Assembly: GCA_918797485.1 (NCBI GenBank)
Contig: CAKKNE010000003.1
Span: 4,340,001-4,404,000, forward strand
Direction of reading: 5' to 3'
DNA from: Pelagomonas calceolata
Lineage: Eukaryota > Sar > Pelagophyceae > Pelagomonadales > Pelagomonadaceae
Length of the DNA: 64,000 bases
Within the stretch, counting starts at the first letter, position 1, and each line of letters begins with the position of its first letter. Under the pieces are notes generated by a model that did no database searches, had not been told where the DNA came from, and saw only the letters and a program-made list of their open reading frames with translations. This document shows positions 38,957-48,001 of the stretch, one piece after another. Made by a program: the position numbers and the translations under genes.

Positions 38957-39222
38957 GTGTCCGAAACTGGACGACATCAGAGGAGTTTTCTCCAGAAATT
39001 AGAAACGATCTTACCCGAGACGCGCAACATGACGAACGCGGATTGCCTGGCTTTGTTGATGGGAGATGATCCGCCTCAGGAGATTGAGAATTTGCTCTAC
39101 CGTTTTTTGGCGTCTCTTTTTAGGCGCCGGCTGGGTATCCTAGCCGCGCAGGGAGAAGGCCTCTAGAGGCTTGGTGTATGTCCTTTTCTTTAGGATATTC
39201 CTTCCTTAATTATTTATTTACG
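38957..39222 (+). mobile_element. LINE 3'-end fragment with (TTTA) tail
   Basis: A 69-codon frame ends NMTNADCLALLMGDDPPQE, then IENLLYRFLASLFRRRLGIL and GEGL, matching the end of the minus-strand fragment at 17.5 kb (DHCRLLMGGVLPRE...LRLGIL). It is followed by a shared 3' module and TTAATTATTTATTTA. This is a 5'-truncated LINE insertion. Confidence 0.5.
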
Positions 39223-39251
39223 CCGCAGCGCCGCCGCGTCCGGGCACGCCG

Positions 39252-40241
39252 TCACGTCGCCGTGAGGCGCCTTTGATGGGCCGCCGGGTCGAAGAAACTG
39301 CGCGCGACGACCTCGTGGGCCCACGTCGCGTTGACCGCGCGGAGGTCCGCGTCGAGGTCTAGATGGAGGTTGCGCTCGCCCCGGCGGTCCAGCGCCCACC
39401 GGCGGTCGTGGTCTACCCAGACGCCCTGGAAGGGCCGGCCCGTCCGCAGGTCCAACGACCCGTTCGATTGCCGCTGGGCCACGACGCAGTTGACGGCGAT
39501 CATGTTCAGGTTGTGGTTGGGCACCTTGTTGCCCCCGCGGCAGTTCCCCTCGACCTCGCACGCTTCCAGGAAAGCCACGACGTCCTCCACCACTCCCTGG
39601 ACGAGGTCGCGATCGCCGCCGAGCAGACCCGCGTTGAGGTAGCCCCGCTGACATTTCTGCAGGAACGCCTGGCAGCGGGGCGGCGCCGCCCGCGCCCGGT
39701 TGCCGCAGCCGCCGGCGTTGACGCCGGCGTAGAGCGCGTGCGCCGCCAGGCGTGGGACCGGATCAATCGAAAGTAACGTGTCACGGCCGTCGCAGATCAT
39801 GAGCCGCCGCACCTGCGGAAAGGCCCGCAGGAATGCGACGTAGAGCACGAACCGGAAGTCATTTGGCGACCACGCCGCGCGCGTATCGATGGAGGCCGGC
39901 GTCCACACGACGGCATGTGCCGGGTGCAGCGGCAGGCACTCCTTCCAGTCGATGACCACGAATGACGTGTTCGACCCGCCGCGGGCCAGCGCGCGCGTCG
40001 AGTTGAGGAACTGGCCCACCTGCACGAGGCCCGCTAGATTATGGTGGCCTTGGTGGTGGTCGATTCGGTCGCAGACGGCCGCGCACAGCAGCACGCACTC
40101 GCCGACGCCGGGCGCCGACCCGCGCGCCGACGCCCCGCGCGCCCGCGTCGCGGCCTTCGTGACCGCGACGAGGTTCTGGCTCGTCGCTATTGAAACGAGG
40201 AGCAGCGGCAGCCACATACGTGCGTCAGATCGCGCCCGCAT
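39252..40241 (-). CDS. Secreted nucleotide-sugar-transferase-like protein
   Basis: 329-residue intronless protein with a signal peptide (ATG at 40241; the in-frame ATG at 40217, MWLPLLLVSIATSQ, is an attractive alternative). The fold signature of a GT-A glycosyltransferase is visible: FRFVLYVAFLRAFPQVRRLM, ICDGRDTLLSIDPVPR (the DGRD acidic motif would bind metal), CQRGYLNAGLLGGDRDLVQ (the NAG-hG loop) and NHNLNMIAVNCVV. Similar DsRDxxFxxdP proteins are abundant in algae. Likely Golgi/ER lumen. Acceptor and sugar unknown. Confidence 0.7.
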   Translation of the reverse strand: MRARSDARMWLPLLLVSIATSQNLVAVTKAATRARGASARGSAPGVGECVLLCAAVCDRIDHHQGHHNLAGLVQVGQFLNSTRALARGGSNTSFVVIDWKECLPLHPAHAVVWTPASIDTRAAWSPNDFRFVLYVAFLRAFPQVRRLMICDGRDTLLSIDPVPRLAAHALYAGVNAGGCGNRARAAPPRCQAFLQKCQRGYLNAGLLGGDRDLVQGVVEDVVAFLEACEVEGNCRGGNKVPNHNLNMIAVNCVVAQRQSNGSLDLRTGRPFQGVWVDHDRRWALDRRGERNLHLDLDADLRAVNATWAHEVVARSFFDPAAHQRRLTAT

Positions 40242-42261
40242 CTCGGTGCGTAGCGCTGGGACAGCATTGCCAGCTGCCCCTCATCGGAGCGCAGTTCGCT
40301 GGCCACCAGTGACAAGCCTGCACCAGCTCTACTGCAGCTTGACGGCCGGAGGCTGCCGGACTGGTGGCACAATGCGTGCCCAATATCACGCGGTGCCAAC
40401 TATCACTGCCAATAACAGGTCAAACTCGTACCATATTCGAACCTGCCTGCGGTACTAACCCATCTGTCTCAGCCGGAGTCGTTTTACCCGTCTCAAAAGG
40501 GCGGAAATGAACGGCACAGCCCGACGTGCATCATTCTATACATATCAAGCAAGGTGCTTGGCAGTGCGCGGCCCTCAAGGCCAACTTGAAGTCCTCAAAG
40601 TTTTCAATCCAGAGCTATCTGGAGAGCCCCAAGCGCCAGCGCATGCGGTGTAGGTGGCTGTATTTTGGCGAGCCACAGATTTAGTGATCTAGCGTATCGA
40701 CACACTAGGAATCCGTATAATAAATAAACGTAACGAACCCTATCTAACCAAACGTGGTCAGGTATCTAGACGAGCAGCCGCCGGTAATCGTACAAAAAGC
40801 TATGGCGGGACAGGCTAAAAGTGGCTCTGTGGTGCACCACAGCGGGCTGCGAGGCTGCCTGATGACTGGGGAGTTTGGCTGCATCTAAAAATAATAATAT
40901 TGAAGGGAATTGACTTCAGCAGCTGTTGGAGCGCGATACGCCATTTGAAACCCCCTGGGCCTCAAATCATCTGCCGAATCCCCGCATATGCCCGCCGTGG
41001 TGGCTGGGAAGGCATACAACAAAAAGTCCTAGACATTCAGCGCGATATTCGCCCGATGCACGGTACGGCGAGAAACGCGGACCACGCATAGACCGACATC
41101 CCATGGGCCTCTGCCGCTGCTTTTTGTCTCAGATCATCGGCGGCCACACGGACGATGATATCCGACACTGCGATGGCCCGATCGGCTCGAAACTGCGCCA
41201 AAAAAGACGATCGCATGTCTTTTTTCATGGTTTTTGGCCGTATCTCGGCGAGAAGGGATTCGTTTGCTGCCGCGTTTTCGGCATTGCGTCGCCCGGCTGC
41301 CCGCGACCACGACTTAGACTAAGTGTTTTGCACGAGGATGCCCGCGCGCTGACGTACACACGGATTACAAGCTGCTCATCTTCTGCTGACTACCTGTAAT
41401 GTAATGAAACTGCCTAGACAACGTTTGGAGGGAGGGGGGTCGAAACGAACTTGAATAAATATCGGGATCTGGCACGACTGGGTTGAACGTATAATTCCAC
41501 GGGCAGCACCAACCGTGTACAATACTTCCACCTGCCTTTGCGATGGCCTCGAGGAAATCCGTAACGTCCTCCTTACTATGGTTGGTCCCAGGGCCCTGCC
41601 ATACGCAGACGCTCGCATACCTCCGTATGCGCCGCATGCAGGCGCGTATTTGGTGTTTTTCTAGGACCCTTACCATCGTAATTTTTGTGGGTCTGGGGGC
41701 AATTTCTTTGCTGGGGGGTATACCCTAGTTGAAGGTCGATGTTGAACTTGAACCATTTACCCCCCTACTACGGCCCACGTATGCAGACGCGCATGCGGGA
41801 GCGATCTCAGAAGTACGCATGGAGGGGTACGAGTTTGGACATACGTAAGTATGGCAGGGCCCTGGTTGGTCCCGCGGGTCGGTTCTCCGTCTCGGCGGAG
41901 CGGATTTCCCGGTTCCACATCGCACGCTACTCGTATATTCGCGTCCCACAACACGAACGAATGCGAATCGTTACCGCGCCGCCGCGCTCGGGCAAATTCT
42001 CTACATACACCGGCCTCGAAGGCCTTTCGGTCAACGGAGAAGCCCTTGCGGGAACTTGAAAATTCCGAGTCTGACGAACGGTTATTCATCGCCCTCTGAA
42101 GGCGAGCTCCCGTAACCGGAGCCTCGCCCAAGGCGGAGGTCTAATAAATAAATAAATTATGGCGGGCGCCCTGTGGGGGGCGAGTGGACTAAAGGGGCTG
42201 GGGGCCCGGCCGCCCGGCGGGCAGCCCGGGTGCGCTTAGCGATCGTCGCTAGGACGCTAGT
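40242..42261. other. Long stretch without a supported gene
   Basis: About 2 kb. Minus-strand ORFs at 41365-41676 and 41757-42131 reach 100-124 codons but show no recognisable domain and overlap plus-strand ORFs of similar length. A CAGGGCCCTGCCATAC-like motif appears in opposite orientations at 41590 and 41855, giving an inverted repeat. AT content is higher than in genes. I see no RNA gene here. Confidence 0.35.
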
Positions 42262-42409
42262 GTGTAGTCAAATAAATAAATAAATAAATAAATTAAGGAA
42301 GACCTGGTGACCTAAGAAAAGGAACAAGCTCCTAAGAGCCTTCTCCCTGCTCGGTCAGTATATAGATATATATATATGTATATAAATATATATAGTATAC
42401 ATGTATACA
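42262..42409. repeat. LINE tail module (minus) and TA-rich microsatellite
   Basis: 42262-42360 is, in reverse, the GCAGGGAGAAGGC...CTTGTTCC...TCTTCCTTAATTTATTTA module also found at the ends of the LINE fragments at 17.5 and 39.2 kb. It is followed by a TATATA-rich tract to ~42409. Confidence 0.55.
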
Positions 42410-42640
42410 GGCCCAGGCGATGGCTTTTGAAAACAGACCTCTCCGACCGACTCCCGAGGACCCCCGAAGTGAAGTTCAGAGCTTAATTCCCGCTCTGCAA
42501 GCTAGTGTCGCCGTGTACTTAGGATGCCCCTGGGACCCAACAGCCCCCGGATGGCCAGCCCCCCCCTTACGCTATTAGAAAATCTCACCTTGTTCCGACC
42601 TCTAGTTCCGATCCCTTGGGCGAGGGGGGACCGCGCAGGC

Positions 42641-43989
42641 CTACGAGAAGGGGTTGTTGTCCGAGTAGGCCGGCGGCGCCGGCTGGGGCGAGACGACCGC
42701 GCCGTCGGCCGCGTCGAGCGCGTCCAGCGCCGAGAGCAGGCCCCGCGCCTCCGGCCGCGGTGGCACGAGGCCCTGGAGCAGTTCGGAGGCGCGCACGCCG
42801 ACGCGCTGGTAGTGGCGCTCGTTGACCGAGTTGCGCTCGTTGATCGAGGAGCCCTCGAGGGACACGCCGGCAAAGAGGCCGCGCGAGAGGGAGTAGGTGA
42901 AGACCGGCGCGGCCGCCGACGGCTGGGCGGCCACGGACGCCTCGCGCGAGGCGCCAATCGGCCCCGCCACCGCGCCGAGCTGCGCGCCGAGCGAGACGGC
43001 GCCGCCCTCGGAGAAGGACCTGCGCCGTGGTCGTCGCCCCCCTCCCGCGCCGTCGACGCGGCGCGCTTTTCCCCGCGGAGACGGACGCCGCCGCGCCACC
43101 GCAGCGCCGCATCCGTGTTGAGCACGACCAAAAAGTCCGCGACCTGCGCGCCCAGCTGGAAGCCGAACGACGCGCCCACCGTGCCGATGGCCGACGGCGC
43201 CGACCAGCCGCCCCGCGGGAGGCGCGCCACGACCAGGCCCGTGCCGAACCGCGCGGAGAAGGCGAATCCCGCCTTCGTGACGCGCAAAAAGGCCTGCGCG
43301 CGAATCGAGCAGCGAGTCCTTTCTCGGCCGCGCCGGCCGAAGCGAGCGGTGAAAGACCGCGCCGCCACGTCGTCGAGCTGCTATCACGAAGATGGCGTGG
43401 AGGCCATGCTTGATTTATGCGCCGCAAAAGGGCCAGGCCCCGCGCGCGCGCCAGCACGTCCCTCCGGGGGCCCGTCGTCGGGCTCTCGAGCATCTTCGCG
43501 AGGATGCGCTGGGCCTGCGTGTGATTGCCCTCGTGCGTCGCGTGGATGGTCCCGGCCCGCGGGAGCGAGGACCGCGCGTGTCGACGGACGCCGCGCCGGG
43601 GCCTTGTCGCACTCCTCGTCCAGCCGAAACGTCACGAGCCCGAGCTGGCCCTCGGACGCCGAGCGCCGTTCGAGGTTGAGCTGCAGCGGGCGGTCGGGCC
43701 GCGAGCGAATCGCGTCGACCACGTCGGGATACTTGAACGTCGGCGCGCCGCCGACCGCGACCACTCTATCGCCCAATTTCAGGCCCAATCGCTCCGCCTC
43801 GCCGCCCGGCGCCAGGGCCGAGAGCACGCCCTCCCCCCCGTGATCGCTCACCGTCAGGCCCAACGCCGAACCTTCGAACGTGACGACGACGCTCTCCGCG
43901 CGTCCCGTTTCCTTGCCTTGGACGCCTCTCGTCAGGTCCTCGGCCGAATTTTTTATCGTGTCTCCCAAGGATGAGAGCCAGCTCGACAT
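42641..43989 (-). CDS. PDZ - SYLF (Ysc84-like) domain protein
   Basis: Five exons join in frame to 346 residues: 43603-43989, 43434-43514, 43100-43293 and 42641-43019, with introns 43515-43602, 43294-43433 and 43020-43099 (four exons, three introns; the first intron boundary is least certain). The first exon encodes a PDZ domain (SVVVTFEGSALGLTVSDHG; LGLKLGDRVVAVGG; VVDAIRSRPDRPLQLNL). The rest is a SYLF lipid/actin-binding domain: VLARARGLA, KAGFAFSARFGTGLVVARLP, GWSAPSAIGTVGASFGFQLG, DFLVVLNTDAALR, then GAVSLGAQLGAVAGPIGASR. The C-terminus ends with NNPFS, an NPF endocytic motif. This suggests a membrane/actin adaptor in endocytosis. Confidence 0.78.
43294..43433 (-). mobile_element. Introner element in the PDZ-SYLF gene (GC-AG intron)
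   Basis: 140 bp. The flanks are GCCCTTTT (left, intron start) and GCCTTTTT (right, exon), an 8-bp target duplication with one change. The ends of the insert (CGGCGCATAAATCAAGCA and, reversed, CTGCGCGCGAATCGAGCA) form an inverted repeat. The core GGCCTCCACGCCATC...GGTCTTTCACCGCTCG matches the introner at 52.2 kb. Splicing from the GC at the duplication to GCGCAG restores GLA-FLRVTKAGF. Confidence 0.8.
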
Positions 43990-44589
43990 TTTCGTGTCGG
44001 CGAGCTTCGTGGGGGGTCGCGGTGGTGGTGGTGGTGGTGTGTTCTCGCGTTCGTTCAGCGAACTGATGGTTGGATTTCAACGCGCCTGCGCGGGATCGGC
44101 TTGCTGCTGCGGAGGCCATGCGTCTCTTTTTTTTTGGCGCGGCGTGGCACAAGTTCCGCTGAGGTGGAGTAAAAGCGGGAGCAAAGCTATTGGTATTGCC
44201 AGCGTCGACGCACTATAACTAGCTTTTAGGCACACACCGACACATTCAGATACCCTGGCCAGGTAGCTGTATATTTAGAAATACGGTACCCCATAGCAAG
44301 AGTATGTCGCAGCGTTATGTAAGTAGCAGGGTCCTAGCTGCAAAGCACCGTACCGTTTAGGACGGGAGCACAGGGTATGTGAGGTTTGCATCTTATAATT
44401 GTCTCCCCAATAGTACATAATTTCCTTAATGTGATTTAGTATAAATAACATAGTGAATTTAGGCTGGCGTGGGCGATTCGTTGTGTGTAGGGTAAGTAAG
44501 TAGGTAAGTAAGGAGAATAGGGGTATTCACCGTACTATAGTTTGCACTCCCCCTGTAGAAGGTCACAACATTGGATTGTTCAAGTTGTG
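43990..44589. other. Spacer with fragments of repeat families A and B
   Basis: No gene. 44294-44339 is the first ~46 bp of the family A LTR, joined to TGCAAAGCACCGTACCGTTTA, which is the reverse of sequence next to the family B copy at 33.67 kb. GTAAGTAAGTAG short repeats occur near 44495. Confidence 0.5.
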
Positions 44590-44905
44590 GCTCCTACATC
44601 ATAAAGTGTTGGGGTGTTTTCTCTTTAGATTTCTTTTTGGGTGTTTTTCCTTGTTTAGGCATTCACTGTAAAACACTCTACGTCAATAGGCAGAACCCTG
44701 TGGGCCCATAACCTAGCAAGAGTATGTCGCAGCGTTATGTAAGTAGCAGGGTCCTAGCTAACCAGCCTAGGGCTGATAGGCCTGACTGCGAGAGTGTTTT
44801 ATAGTGAACTGTTGTTACACCGTAGTGCTTTTGACACTCGATGTATAGACTCAAATATTAGAGAGTGGGAGATACATATCTAGGGCTAGTAGGTTTCTCT
44901 CTCTA
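44590..44905 (-). mobile_element. LTR fossil, family A, terminal repeat plus leader fragment
   Basis: 44714-44905 is a family A terminal repeat; 44605-44713 matches the leader and Gag-like start of the copy at 37.5-37.6 kb almost base for base. The rest of the element is missing. It is broken and young in appearance. It ends ~70 bp before the next host gene, so it may form part of that gene's promoter or 5' UTR. Confidence 0.6.
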
Positions 44906-44974
44906 CCCCATTTGACGCACCTACGGTACACACCGTGGGTTTGGGAGCGCGCGACTCATCCGCGCCTGGGAACC

Positions 44975-46477
44975 ATGTTGAGACTGCTCCGGACCGTGCA
45001 GCTGTTGCTCCCGATGAGCGCAGCACGGATGATGGCTCGTGAGGCCCCCGCCATGCCTGACATTGAGGAGTACCGCGACGTCCCCATCCGCGCGTACAAT
45101 GTCCGGCGCCGCTGCCGGCCGCTTTGGCAGGCGATAGCGGCTCGGACAACGACCTCCGAGCGGCAGCTCGTGCTGCTGCCGACGAGCGGTCTAGGGGATA
45201 TGGCGAACGCGTTCGTCGCGGCCACGTACCTCGCGTTTCGGCACGCGCTCCGACTCCGCGCGCTGGACCACCGGGGCTTCAACGACTTTGGCCGCTACTT
45301 CTCGAGATGGAGCGCGGGCGGTACCAAGCTCGCGCTCGGCGGCAGCGAGCTACCCGTGCCGATGGATACACTATTAAAAGTGCCTACACGATGGGAGCAC
45401 TCGAAGGTGCGAATACTAGCGCCGGGCGTCGCCCACATAGACCTCACGCACTCGGGGGGGCGCTGGGCCGAGGGGTCGGACGCGTCCAGGTTCGACGCGG
45501 CCATGCGCAACGAATCGATGACGTGGATCTTCCTTTTCGCGGGCAACGCGGAACACTCCAAAATGAGACAGAACGGCCTCGTCGACGCGTGGCTGCCCGA
45601 TCCGATCGGCAAAGGTCGTGTGGGCGAATGGGACCACTGCGCGCTGCGCTACGCGATGAATATCAAACGGCACATCGTACAAACGGTGCCACCCAAGCCC
45701 GCAGACGTGTTGATTGGCATCCACATTCGTGCCTTGCGGTACCTCCGGGCGCTCGGGCCCAACGCCTCTTCTGTCGTGAAGGCGCCCAACCTTCGCGAAA
45801 AAAATGCTCAAGCCTGGAGCGGGAGCACGCGCGGCGCCCTGCGGGCCTTGAATTGGCCAAAGGGCACCACGTACTTTCAGCGCGCTACCGCCAATTACGT
45901 GTCAAAAATAGGTAGCGGAGAACTATCGTTAACAGAAGCGCTCGCCAAATTCAGCAAGGACGCCCAAGCACCACCCCCGTCGGTCGCGCTGCTGCCCCGC
46001 ATCCACGACGACACGTTCTTCCTCGACGTCGCCTGGAACGCGAGCGACTTTGACGGCCTTCGCCGGCACGCGAGCGCGATCGAACGCCGGGTGCCCGCGG
46101 GCCGGTCCGTGAAGTGGCTCGTCTTGGCCGACTCGCCGTCTCTTTTGAAGCTGCTCCGCACCGCCTGGCGGGACCACGTCGTCGCGTGGGAACCGTCGGT
46201 GCCCCTCCACGTCTCGTGGACGAGCCAGACGTCGGGCGGCGTGTACTGGAGCGACCGGAAGCACGACGAGGGATCCCTCCGCGTCGACCTGTCAGCCCAA
46301 TACGCCGACTGGCTCGCGCTGGGCGCGTGCGATTACATCCTCACGACTGGCTCAGGGTTTTCGACGTCCGCCCAACGGTACTCGGCCGCCGTGCGGACCG
46401 TCTTTTCGCAAGGTGGTGGATACCCCGCGTCGCGGCGCGTGCTCGGGGCGGTCCGCTCGGGCGTGACAGTCCTCTAG
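44975..46477 (+). CDS. Fucosyltransferase-like secretory glycosyltransferase
   Basis: The ATG at 44975 (MLRLLRTVQLLLPMSA) gives a signal peptide and is preferred to the upstream in-frame ATG at 44912, which lies at the edge of the LTR fossil. The ~500-residue intronless protein has LLPTSGLGDMANAFVAATYL near the N-terminus (GDxxN loop of GT-B fucosyltransferases of the FUT/NodZ/GT37 type), ADVLIGIHIRALRYLRALG (the HxR motif that contacts GDP-fucose) and LALGACDYILTTGSGFSTSA (terminal xGFxxxA motif). All three blocks and their order match that superfamily. Acceptor unknown; Golgi lumen expected. Confidence 0.7.
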   Translation: MLRLLRTVQLLLPMSAARMMAREAPAMPDIEEYRDVPIRAYNVRRRCRPLWQAIAARTTTSERQLVLLPTSGLGDMANAFVAATYLAFRHALRLRALDHRGFNDFGRYFSRWSAGGTKLALGGSELPVPMDTLLKVPTRWEHSKVRILAPGVAHIDLTHSGGRWAEGSDASRFDAAMRNESMTWIFLFAGNAEHSKMRQNGLVDAWLPDPIGKGRVGEWDHCALRYAMNIKRHIVQTVPPKPADVLIGIHIRALRYLRALGPNASSVVKAPNLREKNAQAWSGSTRGALRALNWPKGTTYFQRATANYVSKIGSGELSLTEALAKFSKDAQAPPPSVALLPRIHDDTFFLDVAWNASDFDGLRRHASAIERRVPAGRSVKWLVLADSPSLLKLLRTAWRDHVVAWEPSVPLHVSWTSQTSGGVYWSDRKHDEGSLRVDLSAQYADWLALGACDYILTTGSGFSTSAQRYSAAVRTVFSQGGGYPASRRVLGAVRSGVTVL

Positions 46478-46609
46478 CCTCCTCGCTCGCGGAAATGGCT
46501 GTTCTTAGTGCCAGTGCGCGGCGTGGAATCTTACGAGGACTCGGACATGCTGCACTTAATGTATATTGTTGTTCCTAGGGGCCGAGCCGCGCGGTCCTAC
46601 GATAGACAA

Positions 46610-48001
46610 TTAGGAAACACCCTCCCCACCACGCAACCCCAGACACGTCGTAAACCCCAGCGCCCCGAACTCCGACCCGCCCGCTGCACCGAATTCCCCG
46701 CCCGCCAGGAAGCCGACCAGCGGGCACTGGAGACGCCGCGCGTGCGCCCGCGCCTCCACGCCGGACTCGCCGTGGAAGTCCTCGGGCGCGCGCCCGAAAC
46801 ACGTCGCCACCAGTCCAAAGTCCGGGCGGAAGCCTCGCAACCGCGTGACCAGCTCCTCCTCGTAGCCGTCGGCGCCCTGCGCCTGGAGTGCCAGGGCGGC
46901 ACCCCGCGACGCGACGGACGCTGGCAGGTGAATCAGAACGGCGGCTGCGTCCACCAGCCCGCCCGCGGTGCCGCCCACGAGGTCGTCGTCGACGGCGCCG
47001 CCGCAGACGCGCCCGAGGCGCCCGGTCCTCACGTCGCCGCCTGTGTGGGGATAGAATTTCGGATAACCTAACTCACTGGATGATTTCCACACAGGTCGCC
47101 GCGGGCGCCGAGCGCGTCGCCGAACGCCGCGTCGCCGTAGAGGACCAGCACCAGGTCCCGCGGCGCCGCGCCGCGCGCGCGCAGCCACGCCTCCGCGAAC
47201 GCGGCCTGGCACGCGTCGGACCGCTTGAAGCCCTTCTTTGAGGCGGCCTGCGGCGGTCGCGGCGGTTTCGAGCGCTCGCCCCGATGGCGTCGACGCTCCG
47301 GCCCGACGGAGACGAGAAACCGGACGCCGCGTCGCGACCTCCTCGCGCCGCACCGCATCCAATAAGAGCGGCGGCGCCGCCGCCGCCGCGCGCGCCGCTG
47401 CCGCAGAAGACGCATCCGGGGGGAACGGCGGCGCCGGCCGCGGCGCCTGCCCCGACACGACGCCGCGGGCCGCCTTGTCGGCCCGTCGCCGGCGACCGGG
47501 CAGGGCGAGCAGCCCCGGCGGCCCCGCGCCCCGGGCGCCCCTCAAGAGCAGCACGGCGCAGCCGCCCGCGTCCACGACCTCCTGCAGGGCCCCGGCGACG
47601 GGTCCGAACACGCCCGGCGCCCGGCCGCAGGCCACGAGGCACGCGCGCGGCAGGCGCGCCCGCACGTCGGCCTCGAGCGTCCGGACGCCGTTGCCGTCCG
47701 AGTAGCAGGCCGCGTCCTCCGTCGCGAAGATCAACGCGACCTCGGGCGCCCATTGTAGATTGCGCGTCAGCGCGGCCAGCGCGCAGGCAACCTCGCTCCG
47801 CCCCTCGCACTCCTCCGTCCTGACGAGCAGGGCGACAGCAGCTGCCGGGCCCGCGCCCTCCGCGGTCCGCCGCCCCGCGACGCGGCGCGTGACGTCGCGC
47901 CAGCGCCGGCAGCAGGCGCCCGCGCGGAGAAGGGCCGGCGCCGATAAAGTCGCCAGCAGCGGCGGCGCGACGCCCGGGAAGAGGTCGAGCGGGTCTGCCA
48001 T
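46610..48001 (-). CDS. FBXO22: FBXO22-like F-box / FIST protein
   Basis: Exons 47354-48001, 47103-47247 and 46610-47040 join in frame to 407 residues. Residues ~5-42 are an F-box (LFPGVAPPLLATLSAPALL then CCRRWRDV), which docks on SKP1 of SCF ubiquitin ligases. The remainder is a FIST sensor-like region: VALIFATEDAACYSDG at the N-side, DLVLVLYGDAAFGDALG in the middle exon, GDVRTGRLGRVCGGAVDDDL after it, then FGLVATCFGRAPEDFHG and CPLVGFLAGGEFGAAGG (the VGFxxxGE motif of FIST_C). F-box plus FIST is the architecture of FBXO22. Intron 1 (47248-47353, GT-AG) and intron 2 (47041-47102, GC-AG introner) are both short. Confidence 0.78.
   Translation of the reverse strand: MADPLDLFPGVAPPLLATLSAPALLRAGACCRRWRDVTRRVAGRRTAEGAGPAAAVALLVRTEECEGRSEVACALAALTRNLQWAPEVALIFATEDAACYSDGNGVRTLEADVRARLPRACLVACGRAPGVFGPVAGALQEVVDAGGCAVLLLRGARGAGPPGLLALPGRRRRADKAARGVVSGQAPRPAPPFPPDASSAAAARAAAAAPPLLLDAVRREEVATRRPVSRLRRAGASTPSGRALETAATAAGRLKEGLQAVRRVPGRVRGGVAARARRGAAGPGAGPLRRRGVRRRARRPRRPVWKSSSELGYPKFYPHTGGDVRTGRLGRVCGGAVDDDLVGGTAGGLVDAAAVLIHLPASVASRGAALALQAQGADGYEEELVTRLRGFRPDFGLVATCFGRAPEDFHGESGVEARAHARRLQCPLVGFLAGGEFGAAGGSEFGALGFTTCLGLRGGEGVS
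47041..47102 (-). mobile_element. Minimal 62-nt introner in the FBXO22-like gene (GC-AG intron)
   Basis: On the gene strand GCGGCGAC is followed by CTGTGTGGAAATCATCCAG...CCCCACACAG and then GCGGCGAC again: a perfect 8-bp target duplication around an insert with 8-bp inverted ends (CTGTGTGG / CCACACAG). Splicing from the first GC to the terminal CAG restores LGAR-GDVRTG exactly. The insert is only ~54 bp, so it is an internally shortened member of the family seen at 27.5 kb. Confidence 0.85.

Noticed and set aside
41365-42131. Two 100-124 codon minus-strand ORFs in the 40-42 kb stretch
   Set aside because: No domain, no coding-like composition, and equal-length ORFs on the other strand.
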